Below, piece by piece: positions 12,153 to 22,875 of a stretch of 64,000 nucleotides of DNA. The stretch spans positions 1 to 64,000 of the forward strand of contig JANUWF010001277.1 of NCBI GenBank assembly GCA_026120185.1. Direction: 5' to 3'. Within the stretch, counting starts at the first letter, position 1. The number at the start of each line of letters is the position of its first letter. This stretch comes from Voacanga thouarsii. Taxonomy: Eukaryota > Streptophyta > Magnoliopsida > Gentianales > Apocynaceae. Both the position numbers and the translations under genes were made by a program. Below the pieces are notes generated by a model. The model worked only from the letters and a program-made list of their open reading frames with translations, made no database searches and had not been told where the DNA came from.

Positions 12153-13940
12153 TGTTGGAAAGTATGCCCTCAAAGACTATGTATTATGTGTAAATATATT
12201 GCAATAAAATATTTAATCATTTAATTTAGTTTATTTCTTATGTTATTACATATTTAAAGGTCCATGTATGATAAGTAATGGTCTATGTGTTAGGTCGTTC
12301 TTTACAGTAAAGTATAGACCATGGGTACTTGTCATACAAGTAAAATTGAGTTCTTAGTCGTTTGATGTAATTGGGCATTTCATCAAGGTAAGACTCTTAT
12401 GCCATGAGTTTCTATGAGGAATGGTTTACCTTGAATCAGTGAATAGTTCACTCACGTCATAGGCATAAGCATATTTCAAATATATAGAACTGGAGCAGTA
12501 GTAGTGGTCTCTCTTAAAGTACTATAACTAACGAGACCAAACTATTACTTTGACAGCGTAGACGGATACTTTCATACTTAAGCATGAGTTGGTGTTCTGG
12601 TGAAGCTAGGGTTTTTATACTTTAATGTATGTTGGGTGAGATTTCTTTCGTGAGATCAATATCCTTGTATGTTGGGTGTATGACTCTAGTTAGTTAAGAC
12701 AGACTCATGCACCAGAGTTTCTATGCTTAACTTAGTGAAGTAAAATCACCCACTTATGATTGTTCAAGATAATCTAATGATCTAGGGCCCTGGGAATGTG
12801 ACTCTAAAATGTGTGCTTTTGGGTAACTTCCAATGATAAGCAAGTACATTTAAGTGAGTCATGGATTATCAGACTAGAGATCTAAAGATGGCAGATGTCT
12901 TTGAGATATGTGTTAATACATTTATCCTGTCTCATTTATGGGTGTTACATAGAGGGGTATTTCTAACATTTCACCTATAAGTTAGAGATATTGCTTTAAC
13001 AATCTTAGGGTTAATATTTCTATATGGTAATATATGAAAATATTTAAAATGATAAAACGCAGCTATTTAATGGGAAGGTTTTTTTTTTTTTTTGGTCATT
13101 TTAGTATCCATAAATGGTTCCCGAAGTAGCTCAAGTTACCTTGGTGTTGTTTAGACACAATCTGGACTTAATAAATAAATATTCTGAAGAGAAAAAAGTT
13201 ATTCTAAGAGTCCAATTATAATTAATAAATTAGTCTAATGTTTCAATAAGGCACAAAAAAGATAATTAATTAATTAAAAGAATTGGACTGGAATAAATTA
13301 ATTAATTGGGTTGATGTATGTTAACATAGATTAAGAGTCCAATTATAATTAATTAATTAGTCTTGAGTATTCAATAAGGCCCAGAAAAGATAATTAATTA
13401 ATTATGAGGTTTGAGCCAGTCTTGGATTGGTTTTGGAGCGCAGCACTAAGCCCGTTATGGCTTAATATTCTTGGCCATTAGGGCTTAATGAAGCCCTAAG
13501 GCTAGCCGAAAATATCAGGTGAAGAGGAGGAAAAACTGAACGTAGTTTTCTCTAAGTTCATCCTCTCAAGTGTGCCGCCTCTTCTAGTTTTCTCCTCCAC
13601 GTTCTTTCTCTTCCTTCTCTATGGTACAATAATTTTATCCAAGAAAGGAGCTCTCACCAATCTAACATCTAGAGCAAGGTCAAGTCATACTCTAGAAGAC
13701 AAAGAGAAGAAACTTAGAGACGCTTAATATGTAGGAGTAGAAGATTGGCGGGAGTTCTAGTTGCACGGTAGGGGCCTCTTTCTCCCATTCCAATGCAAGG
13801 GGTTCTAGTGCAACACGGCCCCTCGTTGGTTAATCCGCGACCAATAAGAAAAAGTAAGTATACTCTCCCGAGATGTGGCTCGAAAAATTGAAAATTTTCC
13901 ATTGCGTTTTTTCTTTGATAGTTTTCCGCAAAATCCTTCA
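12153..13940 (+). repeat. 3' LTR of copia D
   Basis: It starts TGTTGGAAAGTATGCCCT, the same start as the E LTRs read on the minus strand. Homology to the E LTR is seen across the middle (GAAGCTAGGG, the TAGTTAGTTAAGACAGACT stretch, CTAGGGCCCTGGGAA). The end at 13940 is inferred: the T-rich TTTTCCGCA-type tail stops there and the next 39 bases belong to a minus-strand copia LTR (C). Its 5' partner is absent. Confidence 0.65.
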
Positions 13941-13979
13941 TGAAGTACTCTCACAACGAGGTCATGTTCAATACAATGT
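13941..13979 (-). repeat. copia C LTR stub, left part
   Basis: These 39 bases continue directly into 31360-31650 once gypsy A2 and one TSD copy are removed. Together they form about the first 330 bp of a minus-strand copia LTR. The rest of element C is gone. Confidence 0.55.
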
Positions 13980-15015
13980 TGATACGATCTTGAGAAGCAC
14001 CAATTTGAGATTTGAAGCTCAATATCAAGATACTTAATCCAAGACTAGAACCTTAGATAAAACTGGCTACCTAGAACCCAAAATCTAACAAACTAGCCAA
14101 CTAATTCTAAACCCAAGCACCCTTAAACAAAGAAGGATCAAGAACAAATAGGATGAGATGATTTAGGCAACCCATTGAAATCCTATAAAAACCTTAGATT
14201 AGCAAGAAATCTAAGACCCACTTTAGATAGAACAATGATCTATCCTAAGAAGAATAGAGACTAGATTCTTAGGTTGGACTAAAGTCTACAACAAGTCTTG
14301 ATTGATTTGGGAATCACTCAAGAGGAACACCCTAAAGAACTCTCTCTAGAGAGAATAAATAATTTCTCCATTCAAAATATCAAAAAGTTATGTTTACAAC
14401 AGTTATAATGGTTTATATATAGATGGCTTGCCCTAAACTAATTAGCAAACTAATTCTACCAATTTAAATGGCCTTAATACTAGTTTTGAGGCCCTATCAC
14501 ATGCCTTAAAATAGGCTAAAACATAATAATAGCAAAAAGTCAAGATCGGCTTGACTAAGGCCATCACCGGCTCTAGCACATGGAGCCGGCACCGGCTAGA
14601 CAGAACTGAGCCAGATCTGAGCCCTTCATTCTGGGCTGGCGCCAAGTTGGCTCTAGTCGGCCTCTCTTGTTTTGTTGCAGTTCAATCCCTGCTCATTTTA
14701 CCTCCATTATTTTTCCATGTGTTCCTTTGATCTTCCAAGTGAAATGTTGATCATTTTTATACTTCTTGATACTCCTTTGTCTCTGATCCCTATTTAAAGA
14801 CTGGTTTGATCCTCTACATGGATTGTTGCTTATGTTGTGCTTCTTTTGGCCCTTTATTTACTATCCATCTCTTCACAATCTTCTTAGACCTGGGTCTGTT
14901 GAATTTTTACCTTGAAAATTCTCTTGAATATTTTCTTACCCATGGAACTATGAAGTGTGATTTTGTCATTCTTCCTCCTTGAAAATGGCCTTCCTACCTA
15001 ATTTGATTCCTATCA
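13980..15015 (-). repeat. 3' LTR of gypsy A2
   Basis: It begins TGATACGATCTTGAGAAG and ends GATTCCTATCA. Its partner begins at 17653 with TGATATGATCTTGAGAAG and ends at 31354 with the same GATTCCTATCA. The PPT (minus strand) occupies 15016-15027. The copies have clearly diverged, and the 5' copy has extra A-rich sequence near 18210-18255. Confidence 0.9.
14567..14589 (-). repeat. hairpin in A2 LTR
   Basis: CCGGCTC at 14567-14573 pairs perfectly with GAGCCGG at 14583-14589 around a 9-nt loop. The copy in the 5' LTR (near 18288-18312) keeps the first arm but has changes in the second. Confidence 0.75.
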
Positions 15016-15027
15016 TTTTCCTCTTCT
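15016..15027 (-). other. polypurine tract of gypsy A2
   Basis: On the minus strand the bases next to the LTR read as a purine run (GAAGAGGAAAA type). The matching position in A1 is 6996-7009. Confidence 0.75.
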
Positions 15028-15402
15028 AGAAGTTGATTCGTCTTTGAATTAATACCTGCATTAGAATTCAAACAATACATTTTGTGTTCAAGTAAAACTT
15101 TTAGCTTTTGATCCTCACTAGCTCTATTGTTTTCTCTCTTCTCAACCCAAATTTTCATTCTCACCTTGCCTCCGCTCTTCTTTTCCTCCTTCTTTGTTGT
15201 TTTCACCTCTCCAAACCTAAGTTGGCATTCTTATTTTATCTTCATGCTTCCTCGTTTGTTCTCTCTCACCCCTTATTTTTACTTGTATTTGGAGGTCTAA
15301 ACTCTCTTTTTCTTCTTTTGATCTTCTCTTAACTTATTTTTTCTCAATCTTTTTCCCCTCTTTCTTCTCTCTTATTCTATTTTCAGTCTCTCTTAAAATG
15401 TT
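15028..15402 (-). other. gypsy A2 post-protease linker, RT and integrase absent
   Basis: The stretch reads on the minus strand as a Lys/Glu-rich linker (15028-15206 includes KTTKKEEKKSGGK). It resembles the charged linker between protease and RT in A1 (about 32660-32860). Here the linker meets the PPT directly, so roughly 3 kb of pol is missing. Confidence 0.7.
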
Positions 15403-15783
15403 TTAGTCTTTCAAAACCTCACTAGGGGATAGGGGAACTAAAGTAAACTTTTTTCCATCTTGCTTCAAAGTATAAATGTGTTCCCTCCCCTTGTGAACTA
15501 TATCCTTATCAAACATCCAAGGTCTCCCTAAAAAAATATGCCCAACATGCATGGGGTAAACATCACACAACACTTCATCATGGTATCTTCCCATATCAAA
15601 TTCAACTTTGGCTTGCTTGTTCACCTTCACTTTTCCAAAATTATTCAACCAATGGAGCTTGTAGGGACTAGGGTATTTCAAGGTTTCAAGATCTAATTCC
15701 TTCACCAATGTAGCAGTGATCAAATTTTTACAACCTCCCCCATCAATAAGCACACTACATGGTCTTTCCTTGATAAGATACAT
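15403..15783 (-). CDS. gypsy A2 retropepsin-like protease domain
   Basis: This open minus-strand frame of 126 codons shows CSVLIDGGGCKNLITATLV with the catalytic Asp in IDGG, then SPYKLHWLNNFGKVKVNKQA, DEVLCDVYPMHVGHIFLGRPW and LVPLSPSEV. This is the full-length layout of a plant gypsy aspartic protease, which cleaves the Gag-Pol polyprotein. It is the best preserved protein domain of A2. It has no start codon of its own, being a part of a larger polyprotein, and its gag and pol neighbours are broken or absent. Confidence 0.85.
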   Translation of the reverse strand: MYLIKERPCSVLIDGGGCKNLITATLVKELDLETLKYPSPYKLHWLNNFGKVKVNKQAKVEFDMGRYHDEVLCDVYPMHVGHIFLGRPWMFDKDIVHKGREHIYTLKQDGKKFTLVPLSPSEVLKD

Positions 15784-16005
15784 TGAAAAGAAAATATTTT
15801 TCCTTTACATTTCATCTCCTTTTTTACCCTCACAGACATCCCCATTAATTCTTACTACTCCAATCAATAGACAAATTGGCTCAATCACCATTCCTCCTTT
15901 ACTACCTACTCCAATCCATCCAAGTTTTTCTTTTCCCACATATCTTAATTGATTAAGTAGAGAATTGGCATAAGTGGTTTGCTTAGGGTTTATTCTCCTT
16001 CAGGG

Positions 16006-16560
16006 TTACTTCTCAACCTCTAGAACTTGTTTTTCAACCTTCGCATGGCTTCGATTATCACCTTGTGCCCCATAAAATCTCCTATGTACTAATTTATTGG
16101 GATAATTAGCTTTTGGTGTATCTATAGGTGGAATTTCTACTACCTTGCAACTTATCTTTACTCCATTGTGATTCATTAGGACAATTGTAAAAGTAATGGC
16201 CATTTTTCCAACAATTAGAGCAATCATACTCCATCTTTTGCGCATACTCTCTCTTTTTTTGCCACTCCATTATTTGAATAATTTTGCAATCTACCATTTG
16301 CTCTCTTTGGAGGTCCTCCCACAAGAATTCCATCACTCTTATAATCTATCCGCCCAATTCTTCCCTTTTCATATCCACCATTCGTACCTCCACTAGTGCA
16401 TTACTTTTCATCACAATCATATATCAATTCACAATTATCTTCACATTATTTATAGTCCCATTCTTCCTCATCATAACTATAGCATTCTCCTCTCGATTAA
16501 GTAAGACATTTCATAGAAATCAGTTTCTTTATCTTGAGCACTTATAGAAGATGAATCATA
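16006..16560 (-). pseudogene. gypsy A2 gag remnant with zinc knuckle
   Basis: 16106-16336 shows CSNCWKNGHYFYNC, an intact C-x2-C-x4-H-x4-C nucleocapsid knuckle that binds RNA. Upstream of it only fragments such as DSSSISAQDKETDFYEMSYL can be read, with many stops, and the capsid domain is not recognisable. The stretch between the knuckle and the protease (15784-16105) is shifted in frame. Confidence 0.7.
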
Positions 16561-17633
16561 TTAACTCTCATAAGCTATTTTTTTTTTTAAAGATAAGTTT
16601 TGAGTAGAAAAACACACAAGAAAAGATCCTCACTTCACTCCCTCACGTGTTTAGCACTCAATCAATGTCACTCAACCCTCATGTTTACAATCTTCTTTGA
16701 TTTTTACAACAATAAGCTCACTCTCTTACCTTTTTCAATCCACTCAAGTGCTTTCCAACTCTTCCCAATTCAAATGATTTAGCTTAACTTGATAAAGTCA
16801 ACTAAACTCTAAGGAATAAGAAGAAAGGACTCTTAAAAGCAATTTACCGAACACTCGGTAGGCATCAAATGAAATCAAGGAGTTCTATACAAAATGATGC
16901 TACCACAAATATCAAGGATCAAAATTTGTTAATCAACAATCTATCAAAGATAGGATTTCTCAAAGATAGCAAATTCAAGGAACTAGTAGTGGAAGTTTAA
17001 ATAGAACAAGTGCTTTCCAAGCTTAAGATAAGCTCAAAGAGAAACAAACTTTCTAGTGGCTACAAGAAAGATTTACCTCACTAGGAATAATCTACTATGC
17101 TAGGAGATATGGTAGTTCGTGAATGGAAGCTTGAGATAGTCATGTATGAGCAATCATAAGTTATTATGCAATATATCAAACACTTTGTATGCACCTCGTA
17201 ACTAAACTTTGAATAGCATATTTCGTCTTGGGTTTGGCCCCAAATCAACTAATTTTGACACCGAATGACTTCTCAACCTCCAATATATCATGTAGGATCA
17301 AATTCGTAACATTCCCATTGCACAAATTCAAGTTTTTAACCCACAAAAATTGCAAGAAATTTAGTTACGGGATTTCTTATATGCATAATTTTGTGTAGCC
17401 AATCAACTAAAATAAATTCAAATTTTCAACAATTTAAATCCTCAAATAGCTAGCTAATCATAAACCTAACATGTAAGTTCAATTTCACATCAAGTTCATG
17501 GCACAATATTGAGTTCTGAGCATTCAAAAATAGCCCCAAAATAGGTGATGAAAACCTAGAAAAAAATTAACAAGATCTTGAAGAAGGTTGTACATTTTTT
17601 GCAAAGAAAGTTGTGTTAATAATAATCAACACA
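16561..17633 (-). other. gypsy A2 leader between PBS and gag
   Basis: About 1.1 kb without coding potential separates the PBS from the gag remnant. It holds the 5' untranslated leader and any decayed gag N-terminus. Confidence 0.5.
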
Positions 17634-17650
17634 ACCTTGCTCTGATGCCA
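17634..17650 (-). other. primer-binding site of gypsy A2
   Basis: On the minus strand this reads TGGCATCAGAGCAAGGT, matching the initiator-Met tRNA 3' end with one change, 2 nt from the LTR edge at 17653. Confidence 0.85.
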
Positions 17651-17652
17651 TT

Positions 17653-18372
17653 TGATATGATCTTGAGAAGCGACAATTTGAGATTTGAATATCAATATCA
17701 AGAAACCAAATTCAAGACTAGAACCCTTGGTAAAATTAGCAACCTAAAAATCAAAATCTAATAAACTAGCCTACTAAATCAACACTTAAGCACCCCTAAC
17801 CCATGAAGGATCAAGAACAAATGGGATAGGATGGTTTAGGCTACCAATTGAACTCTTAAAAGAACCTTAGATTAGCTAGAAATCTAAGACCCACTTTAGA
17901 AAGAACAATGGTATATCCTAAGAAGATCAGAGACTAGATTATTAGGTTGGACTAAAGCCTAAGAGAAGTCTTGATTGATTTAGAAATCATCCAAGAGGAA
18001 AATACTCAAGAACTCTCTCTAGAGAAAGCAAAGGATTTCTTTATTCAAAATATCCAAATGTTGTGTTTACAAAAGTTATAATGGCATATATATAGATGCC
18101 TTATCCTAAACTAATTAGCAAACTAATCCTAACTATTTCAATGGCCTTAATACTCCTTTGAAGGCCCTATTACCTTAAAATATGTTAGAACATAATAAAA
18201 GTCATGAAAATTAAATTATAAGTGTAAAAGGCTGAAAACAAAAAAAAAAAATAGCAAAAAGTTTGGATCGGCCCGACTAGGGCTAAAGCCGGCTCTAGCA
18301 CATGGAGTCAGCACCGGCTCAGTTCTGTCCAAGACAGAATCGAGCCAGTTCCAGGCCAATGCCGAGTCCTTC
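17653..18372 (-). repeat. 5' LTR of gypsy A2, first part
   Basis: This part is homologous to 13980-14625 and is interrupted at 18372 by B1. Together with 30949-31354 it gives a 1126-bp LTR. Confidence 0.9.
18368..18372. repeat. target-site duplication CCTTC (left)
   Basis: An identical CCTTC lies at 30944-30948, on the other side of B1. Confidence 0.95.
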
Positions 18373-18620
18373 TGTGAAACCCCAGTCAAAACCAACCTTA
18401 GAGTAAGGGGGTTGGGATGCATATCATATTTTATTTCACGATTAAATATATTTTTATATGATTTTTATGTGCTTTGGATTTGAGTTTTATTGTCTTGAAA
18501 TCTTGTTGATGAGTATTGTGTGAGAAGGGTAAAATGGTCATTTTTGCCCGAGGTGAAAATATGGAAATAGCTTGTGGATGGAATAGAAAATAATTTTTCT
18601 AATGAAAATATCAACAAGAG

Positions 18621-18686
18621 GTGATGTGGTTTAGTGGTTAGAGCCTTAGAATTAATATGGAAGTCTAGGGTTCAAATTCCATCATG
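18621..18686 (+). other. tRNA-like module with A and B boxes
   Basis: TGGTTTAGTGG (A-box type) and GGTTCAAATTCC (B-box type) start 42 nt apart, as in a tRNA gene. TGATG before the A box can pair with CATCA after the B box, like an acceptor stem. The same module is in every other B-type LTR that keeps this part: 26835-26900, 33228-33293, 33979-34043, 46135-46202, 48254-48321 and 61149-61213. It looks like a tRNA or tRNA-type SINE head captured by an ancestral LTR. Whether RNA polymerase III uses it is unknown. Confidence 0.7.
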
Positions 18687-19123
18687 GAAGCTTTAGCTTG
18701 ATTAAATTTTATTTTTGCTTGGGAAGAAATAGTTTCGGCCTTATGAGCTAAGGGTAAGGTAGGGATGATGTACTAAGAGAGAGACATGTTAGGAGTAACC
18801 TCATTCCACTCCCTTACTCTACTTGAATTTCTTAAAGGGAATTCATTTTCCCTAGATCATTGATTTTCCCTTAATTCTCAACTCCTTAGTTTAATCAAGA
18901 TGTTCTAGCCATCTTTTTTCCAGAAATTTCAGTAAAGTGTTGAGGTCTTGTAGGATCAAAATGTCTTAGTAAAAGACTTCTTATGGTCTGAAAATTGTGA
19001 AAGAGTTGTGGGAAGTTCCAAGAGGAAAAATCCCTCTAGTGAGTTTGCTGAAAATTCTCTCTAGCTAGCTCATCTTCTTTATTGGAATGAGCTAAAAATT
19101 TTCCAGCTTGTTGTGCCTTCAAA

Positions 19124-19363
19124 ATGTCGAGTTTCTTAGCTAGCATTCCCTCTCAAATGCTACCAGAAAAATGGTCTTTAGGATCAGTTTGTAATCTGAA
19201 ATTCTTAGCCATTTTCGGACTGCTTAAAGCTGGAGCAAAAGCAGGAAAAATTCCTGTGCAAATCCCAGCTTTGAGAGTCCAAAACCAAGCTGTTTTCTCC
19301 CAGATTTTGTTCAGTAACTTAGCCATGTTTTTCCTGTATGAAGAAGGCTGGAAACAGCTTTGA
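19124..19363 (+). other. LTR-internal ORF of 79 codons
   Basis: The frame (SSFLASIPSQMLPEKWSLG...) recurs in the 3' LTR at 27338-27577 and, extended to 139 codons, in B4 at 47404-47823 on the minus strand. Most differences between copies change amino acids, so there is no sign of protein-level constraint. I regard it as a chance ORF kept by shared descent. No domain is recognised. Confidence 0.35.
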
Positions 19364-20305
19364 ATACCCCTAAAATATCCCTGTAAACTCTCTGCAAGTT
19401 AGCTAGGAATGGTAGCCGAAAATCTGCCTAGAAATTACTGTTCAGCGAAAAACTGTGCAGGAAATTTTCCAGCCTTGTTTCCTATTTCTCTCACAGCCAA
19501 AACACCAACCTTATTCTGCAAAAACCTTCCTTAAACCTCCAGAAACAGAGCACCATTGTTCCCCTTAAGCTTCTGCACGAAATCCAGCAATGTCTACCCG
19601 AAAATCCCTCCACCAAATCCCTACAATTTTGCTTGATTGGTTTCCAAAATTCCAGCCATCTTTGTTTAACAACCTTCCATAATATATCACTCTATTGACC
19701 AAACATCTTCTTCATCATTGTGCACCTAAGTTTTAGCCACCCTAAGCTACATTGAACCAGCTTTAATTCCTCAGAAAAACTGCTCAACTAGTCGGCCATA
19801 GGAGACCTTCAAAGCTCTTCAATTATCAAGATATTCTAGGAATATTTAGTTTTCAAATTCACATCCTAAAAATATTCTTCAAGGATTATAACTACTAACC
19901 TTTCCTTTTCCCTTCCAAATCAGAGAAACAACTCCCTAAACCCTACAGAAATTCGGCCTGTCTAATTCCCTTAGAATTTTCGGCAGCTACACTACAATCT
20001 CTCAATTCAATTCAATCTCCAAGAACACACACACTATACTAAGAACACCTACTACTTTATTTCACCTAATACCCCTCCAAATCACTTCAAACCTTCACTA
20101 AAATCTCCAGATTTGACCTACTTACTGCTATAAGACCATCAACATCATCCTGAACATCAAACTCCTCAAATCATCTTGCTACTTTGGATCAAAACCAGAA
20201 ATTTCTGTGAAGGACAAGAACATCTTCTAGGTAAATTTACTGTATCAACTACATCTTCTCCAAACTTGATCTCTAGTGAAAACCTATGTAAATAAACATA
20301 CTAAT

Positions 20306-20352
20306 GATATATATATATATATATATATATCTTGCTCTCTCTCTCTCTCTCA
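20306..20352. repeat. (TA)n(CT)n microsatellite in B1 5' LTR
   Basis: A TA run is followed by a CT run. The 3' LTR has only a short CT run at the same place (28523-28537). Minus-strand B2-type LTRs carry GA runs at 44503-44533 and 59473-59526. Confidence 0.9.
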
Positions 20353-22138
20353 TGGCCGAAATCCCTCTTACTTGGACGGATGACTTCTTCTTCCATAATG
20401 ATGCTCTCGCCATCTTCCTTGGATAAAGTTAGACATCTAAGAGTTGAGATCTACTCTAAAATCCTTCAAGCAATTCATCAATCAAGTAAGTACCTTCAAT
20501 CATTCTTTTAAAATCTAGAATTATGTCTCTAGGATGATGTTGATAGTAGGTGGATGGTGATAGGATTCGAGTATATATATATTGTTGAGATTGAAGCATG
20601 AACATTTGTATGATTGTGAAGGGGATGGGATTTATACATGGAAGGATTTTCTTGATTGATTGTGTGATGATTTGAGGTTTGATGCATGAAGTATTTGAGA
20701 TAAAGCATGCTAGAGATTATGTCACCTTTGGTGAATAGGATTTATATACATGTTATATTATTGAAGCCATGATCATATTTATGCTAGTAGAGGTTAGATC
20801 ATATCTTAATAAATTTAGATCTATGCTTATGTGCAAGATTTGGTCGATTTGATGAATGGAAGGATTGCATATGCTCTTGATTGTGGTTAGCCATAGGAAT
20901 TTGAATCATGATCTAGTTGTCCCTAAACTAATTTTACTTCTTGAATAAAATATTCAATAAAATAATTTTTCTTTTGTGTTTTCGAAAAAAAAAACCCTAG
21001 GAAGAGTAGATTTGGACTATTATAAACAATAAGGATATTTTAGTCAACTAAATAATAGATTTGCTAGAAAAATAATATATATATATTATTTAAAATAATG
21101 AAATCAATTAAAGCCTTTTATGGAAATAATTATGATTAGTGAAATATTTATTACTACAAATTTAATTATTATCTTTTAATCAAAACCCGATAAGAATCTA
21201 TTTATTATTTCTCAAGCAAGACTTATTAAATTCATTTTCAACTAATTTTAGCTATCAATTAGTTTCTAGCAACCAAATTATTAATAAATCATTATTTTAC
21301 CTAAAACTACTTAGGACTCTTGATAAAATAAACTCTAAATTTTCCTTAACAAGATTTAAGCTTTCAACTTATTAAAATTTATTTCCCAAACCATTAATTA
21401 TTTTAAATATCACACTAGGCTCAACTCTTACCCTATTTACTTATTGTTTAACCTTAAAGTTTGGGACACTAGAATCATGGTAGTAGTAAGTTGTGTTGAT
21501 TTAAAATTGAGGAAGTTGATTGTGGCTTGGAATTGATTGTGATTTGTATTTGCCCATGTGGGGTTAAGTCAGCTGTTGGAGACCTTGTTGTTGTGAGCAA
21601 GAATCAAGCAAGCTCCTTAATAAAACCTGATTGATGTGAAATGTTTTTCTTATGGCAAGCCAAATGTAGAGTGTATGGACACTCAATTATGTAAAGGTAA
21701 TTGAGGGTTGAACTCTCTCTTATTTCAAACATTTGGATTATTTAAAAAAATAAAATCAAGGAGCTGATTTGCCAAACTCAAACTCTTTCTAAAGCTTATT
21801 TTTACAAGGACTTTGGAAACCCTCAAAATGCCATTTTCATGTGGAACAATGTTTTGTTCATTTTATCCCAAGTGGGAAACGTCGTTAAGTACTCAATAAG
21901 GGTGGACTACTAGGACTAGTCCTTGAGGGGTTAGGGTAAGTATCTCAGTAGGTGGCCACCTCTGAGGGGTGAGTCCTTCCCGGATAGGACGTCAGTCCAG
22001 TAGGTCGTGCCGGTCCGAGCTAGCAGTGTTCTTTTCAGTCAAGTGACTGTGTTTTACCGAAATGGACACCCGGTTGTTGTTTGGGTATAGAGAATGAGGA
22101 GTATCTTGCCCAGTAGGCCGATCACCTATTTTGTTAGT

Positions 22139-22226
22139 CTGCACAAAGTGTGGCATTCTGACCGGTGGTATGCACAGAGTGTGGCATACTGACCATCCGG
22201 TTGTGGGGCCCAACGTGTGGTAACCC
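22139..22226 (+). promoter_or_regulatory. 31-bp repeat block with GCACAAAGTGTGG motifs
   Basis: TGCACAAAGTGTGGCATTCTGACC is followed 31 bp later by a near copy and then by CAACGTGTGGTAACCC. The core CACAAAGTGTG is almost palindromic. The block persists in the other B-type LTRs: about 30348-30436, 40197-40262 (shorter), 40914-41000, 42572-42662 and 62543-62632. Conservation and position, 500-600 bp before the LTR end, suggest a protein-binding array; the function is unproven. Confidence 0.5.
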
Positions 22227-22738
22227 ATAACCCTTTTTTATGAGTGGTTGATTTTGTTGATCATGTATGGCTGGAATAGCTAAAACGTCACTCTTTTGCT
22301 TTTGACTAATGTTTATTGCTTACCAATATATCTCTTATAAAGATTTCTCACTTTGCATCCATGAACTGCTTTCACTAAACACCCCAAGCACTCACAGACT
22401 TATTGAGATTTCTGTCTCATCACCTTTTTCCCCTGATTTCAGGTCAATCCTATTGTGAGTATGAGAAGCTAGTAGTATCTGCCTTGGAAGAGATTACTGT
22501 CATTTAATTCTATGTATTGCTTTGGGGAGACAAGAGTGAATAATTTTATTTATGGTTTTGTTTTGGGAAATCATGGATTTATTCTTGTAGTTTTCTTTGG
22601 GTTGTAATAAATTTTTAAGTTAAAATATCATTTTTATTTCGCAATTTTATTTGTGTGACCTAGTTATAAAGACCCCTTGTTCTTTGGACGGGGCGACATC
22701 CCCGGCCCTGGCGGGCCTAGGTAGCGGGGTGTTACAAG

Positions 22739-22750
22739 TGGTATCAGAGC
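22739..22750 (+). other. primer-binding site of B1
   Basis: TGGTATCAGAGC, 2 nt after the LTR end, is complementary to the 3' end of initiator-Met tRNA. Confidence 0.95.
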
Positions 22751-22875
22751 CTAGGTTATAGGCAAATATTAACGATATATATATTCTATTAATTTAAGTT
22801 TAAATCTTCATCTAACCTATCTTGTTGAAGCTGTAGGATTGTTAGACTGCTTAGGATTGCGAGAAAAGGGCAACA

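Larger units (their letters stand above)
8476..13940 (+). mobile_element. Ty1/copia element D, 5'-truncated
   Basis: This plus-strand copia runs mid-gag, zinc knuckle, protease, integrase, RT, RNase H, polypurine tract and 3' LTR. The 5' LTR, PBS and gag start are missing; the left edge is a direct joint with the A1 RNase H. Protein order (integrase before RT) and the PPT-TGTTGG junction identify copia. It is the same broad family as E (many shared blocks in gag, integrase, RT and LTR) but clearly diverged. The right edge at 13940 (CCTTCA) is estimated from the point where C-type LTR sequence starts. Confidence 0.8.
18373..22736 (+). repeat. 5' LTR of B1
   Basis: It starts TGTGAAACCCCAGTC and ends GGGGTGTTACA. 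It contains a tRNA-like module (18621-18686), an LTR-internal ORF (19124-19363), a (TA)n/(CT)n microsatellite (20306-20352), a GACGTC palindrome (21988-21993) and a 31-bp repeat block (22139-22226). Confidence 0.95.

Noticed and set aside
13714..13941. 75-codon minus-strand frame
   Set aside because: It spans LTR sequence of copia D read in antisense; no homology is recognised.
18621..18686. A functional tRNA gene
   Set aside because: The boxes and spacing fit, but stems are imperfect, no clear anticodon arm or Pol III terminator is evident, and all copies are inside LTRs.
21992..22228. 78-codon minus-strand frame near the B1 LTR end
   Set aside because: It is the translation of the conserved LTR repeat block and recurs only because the LTR recurs.
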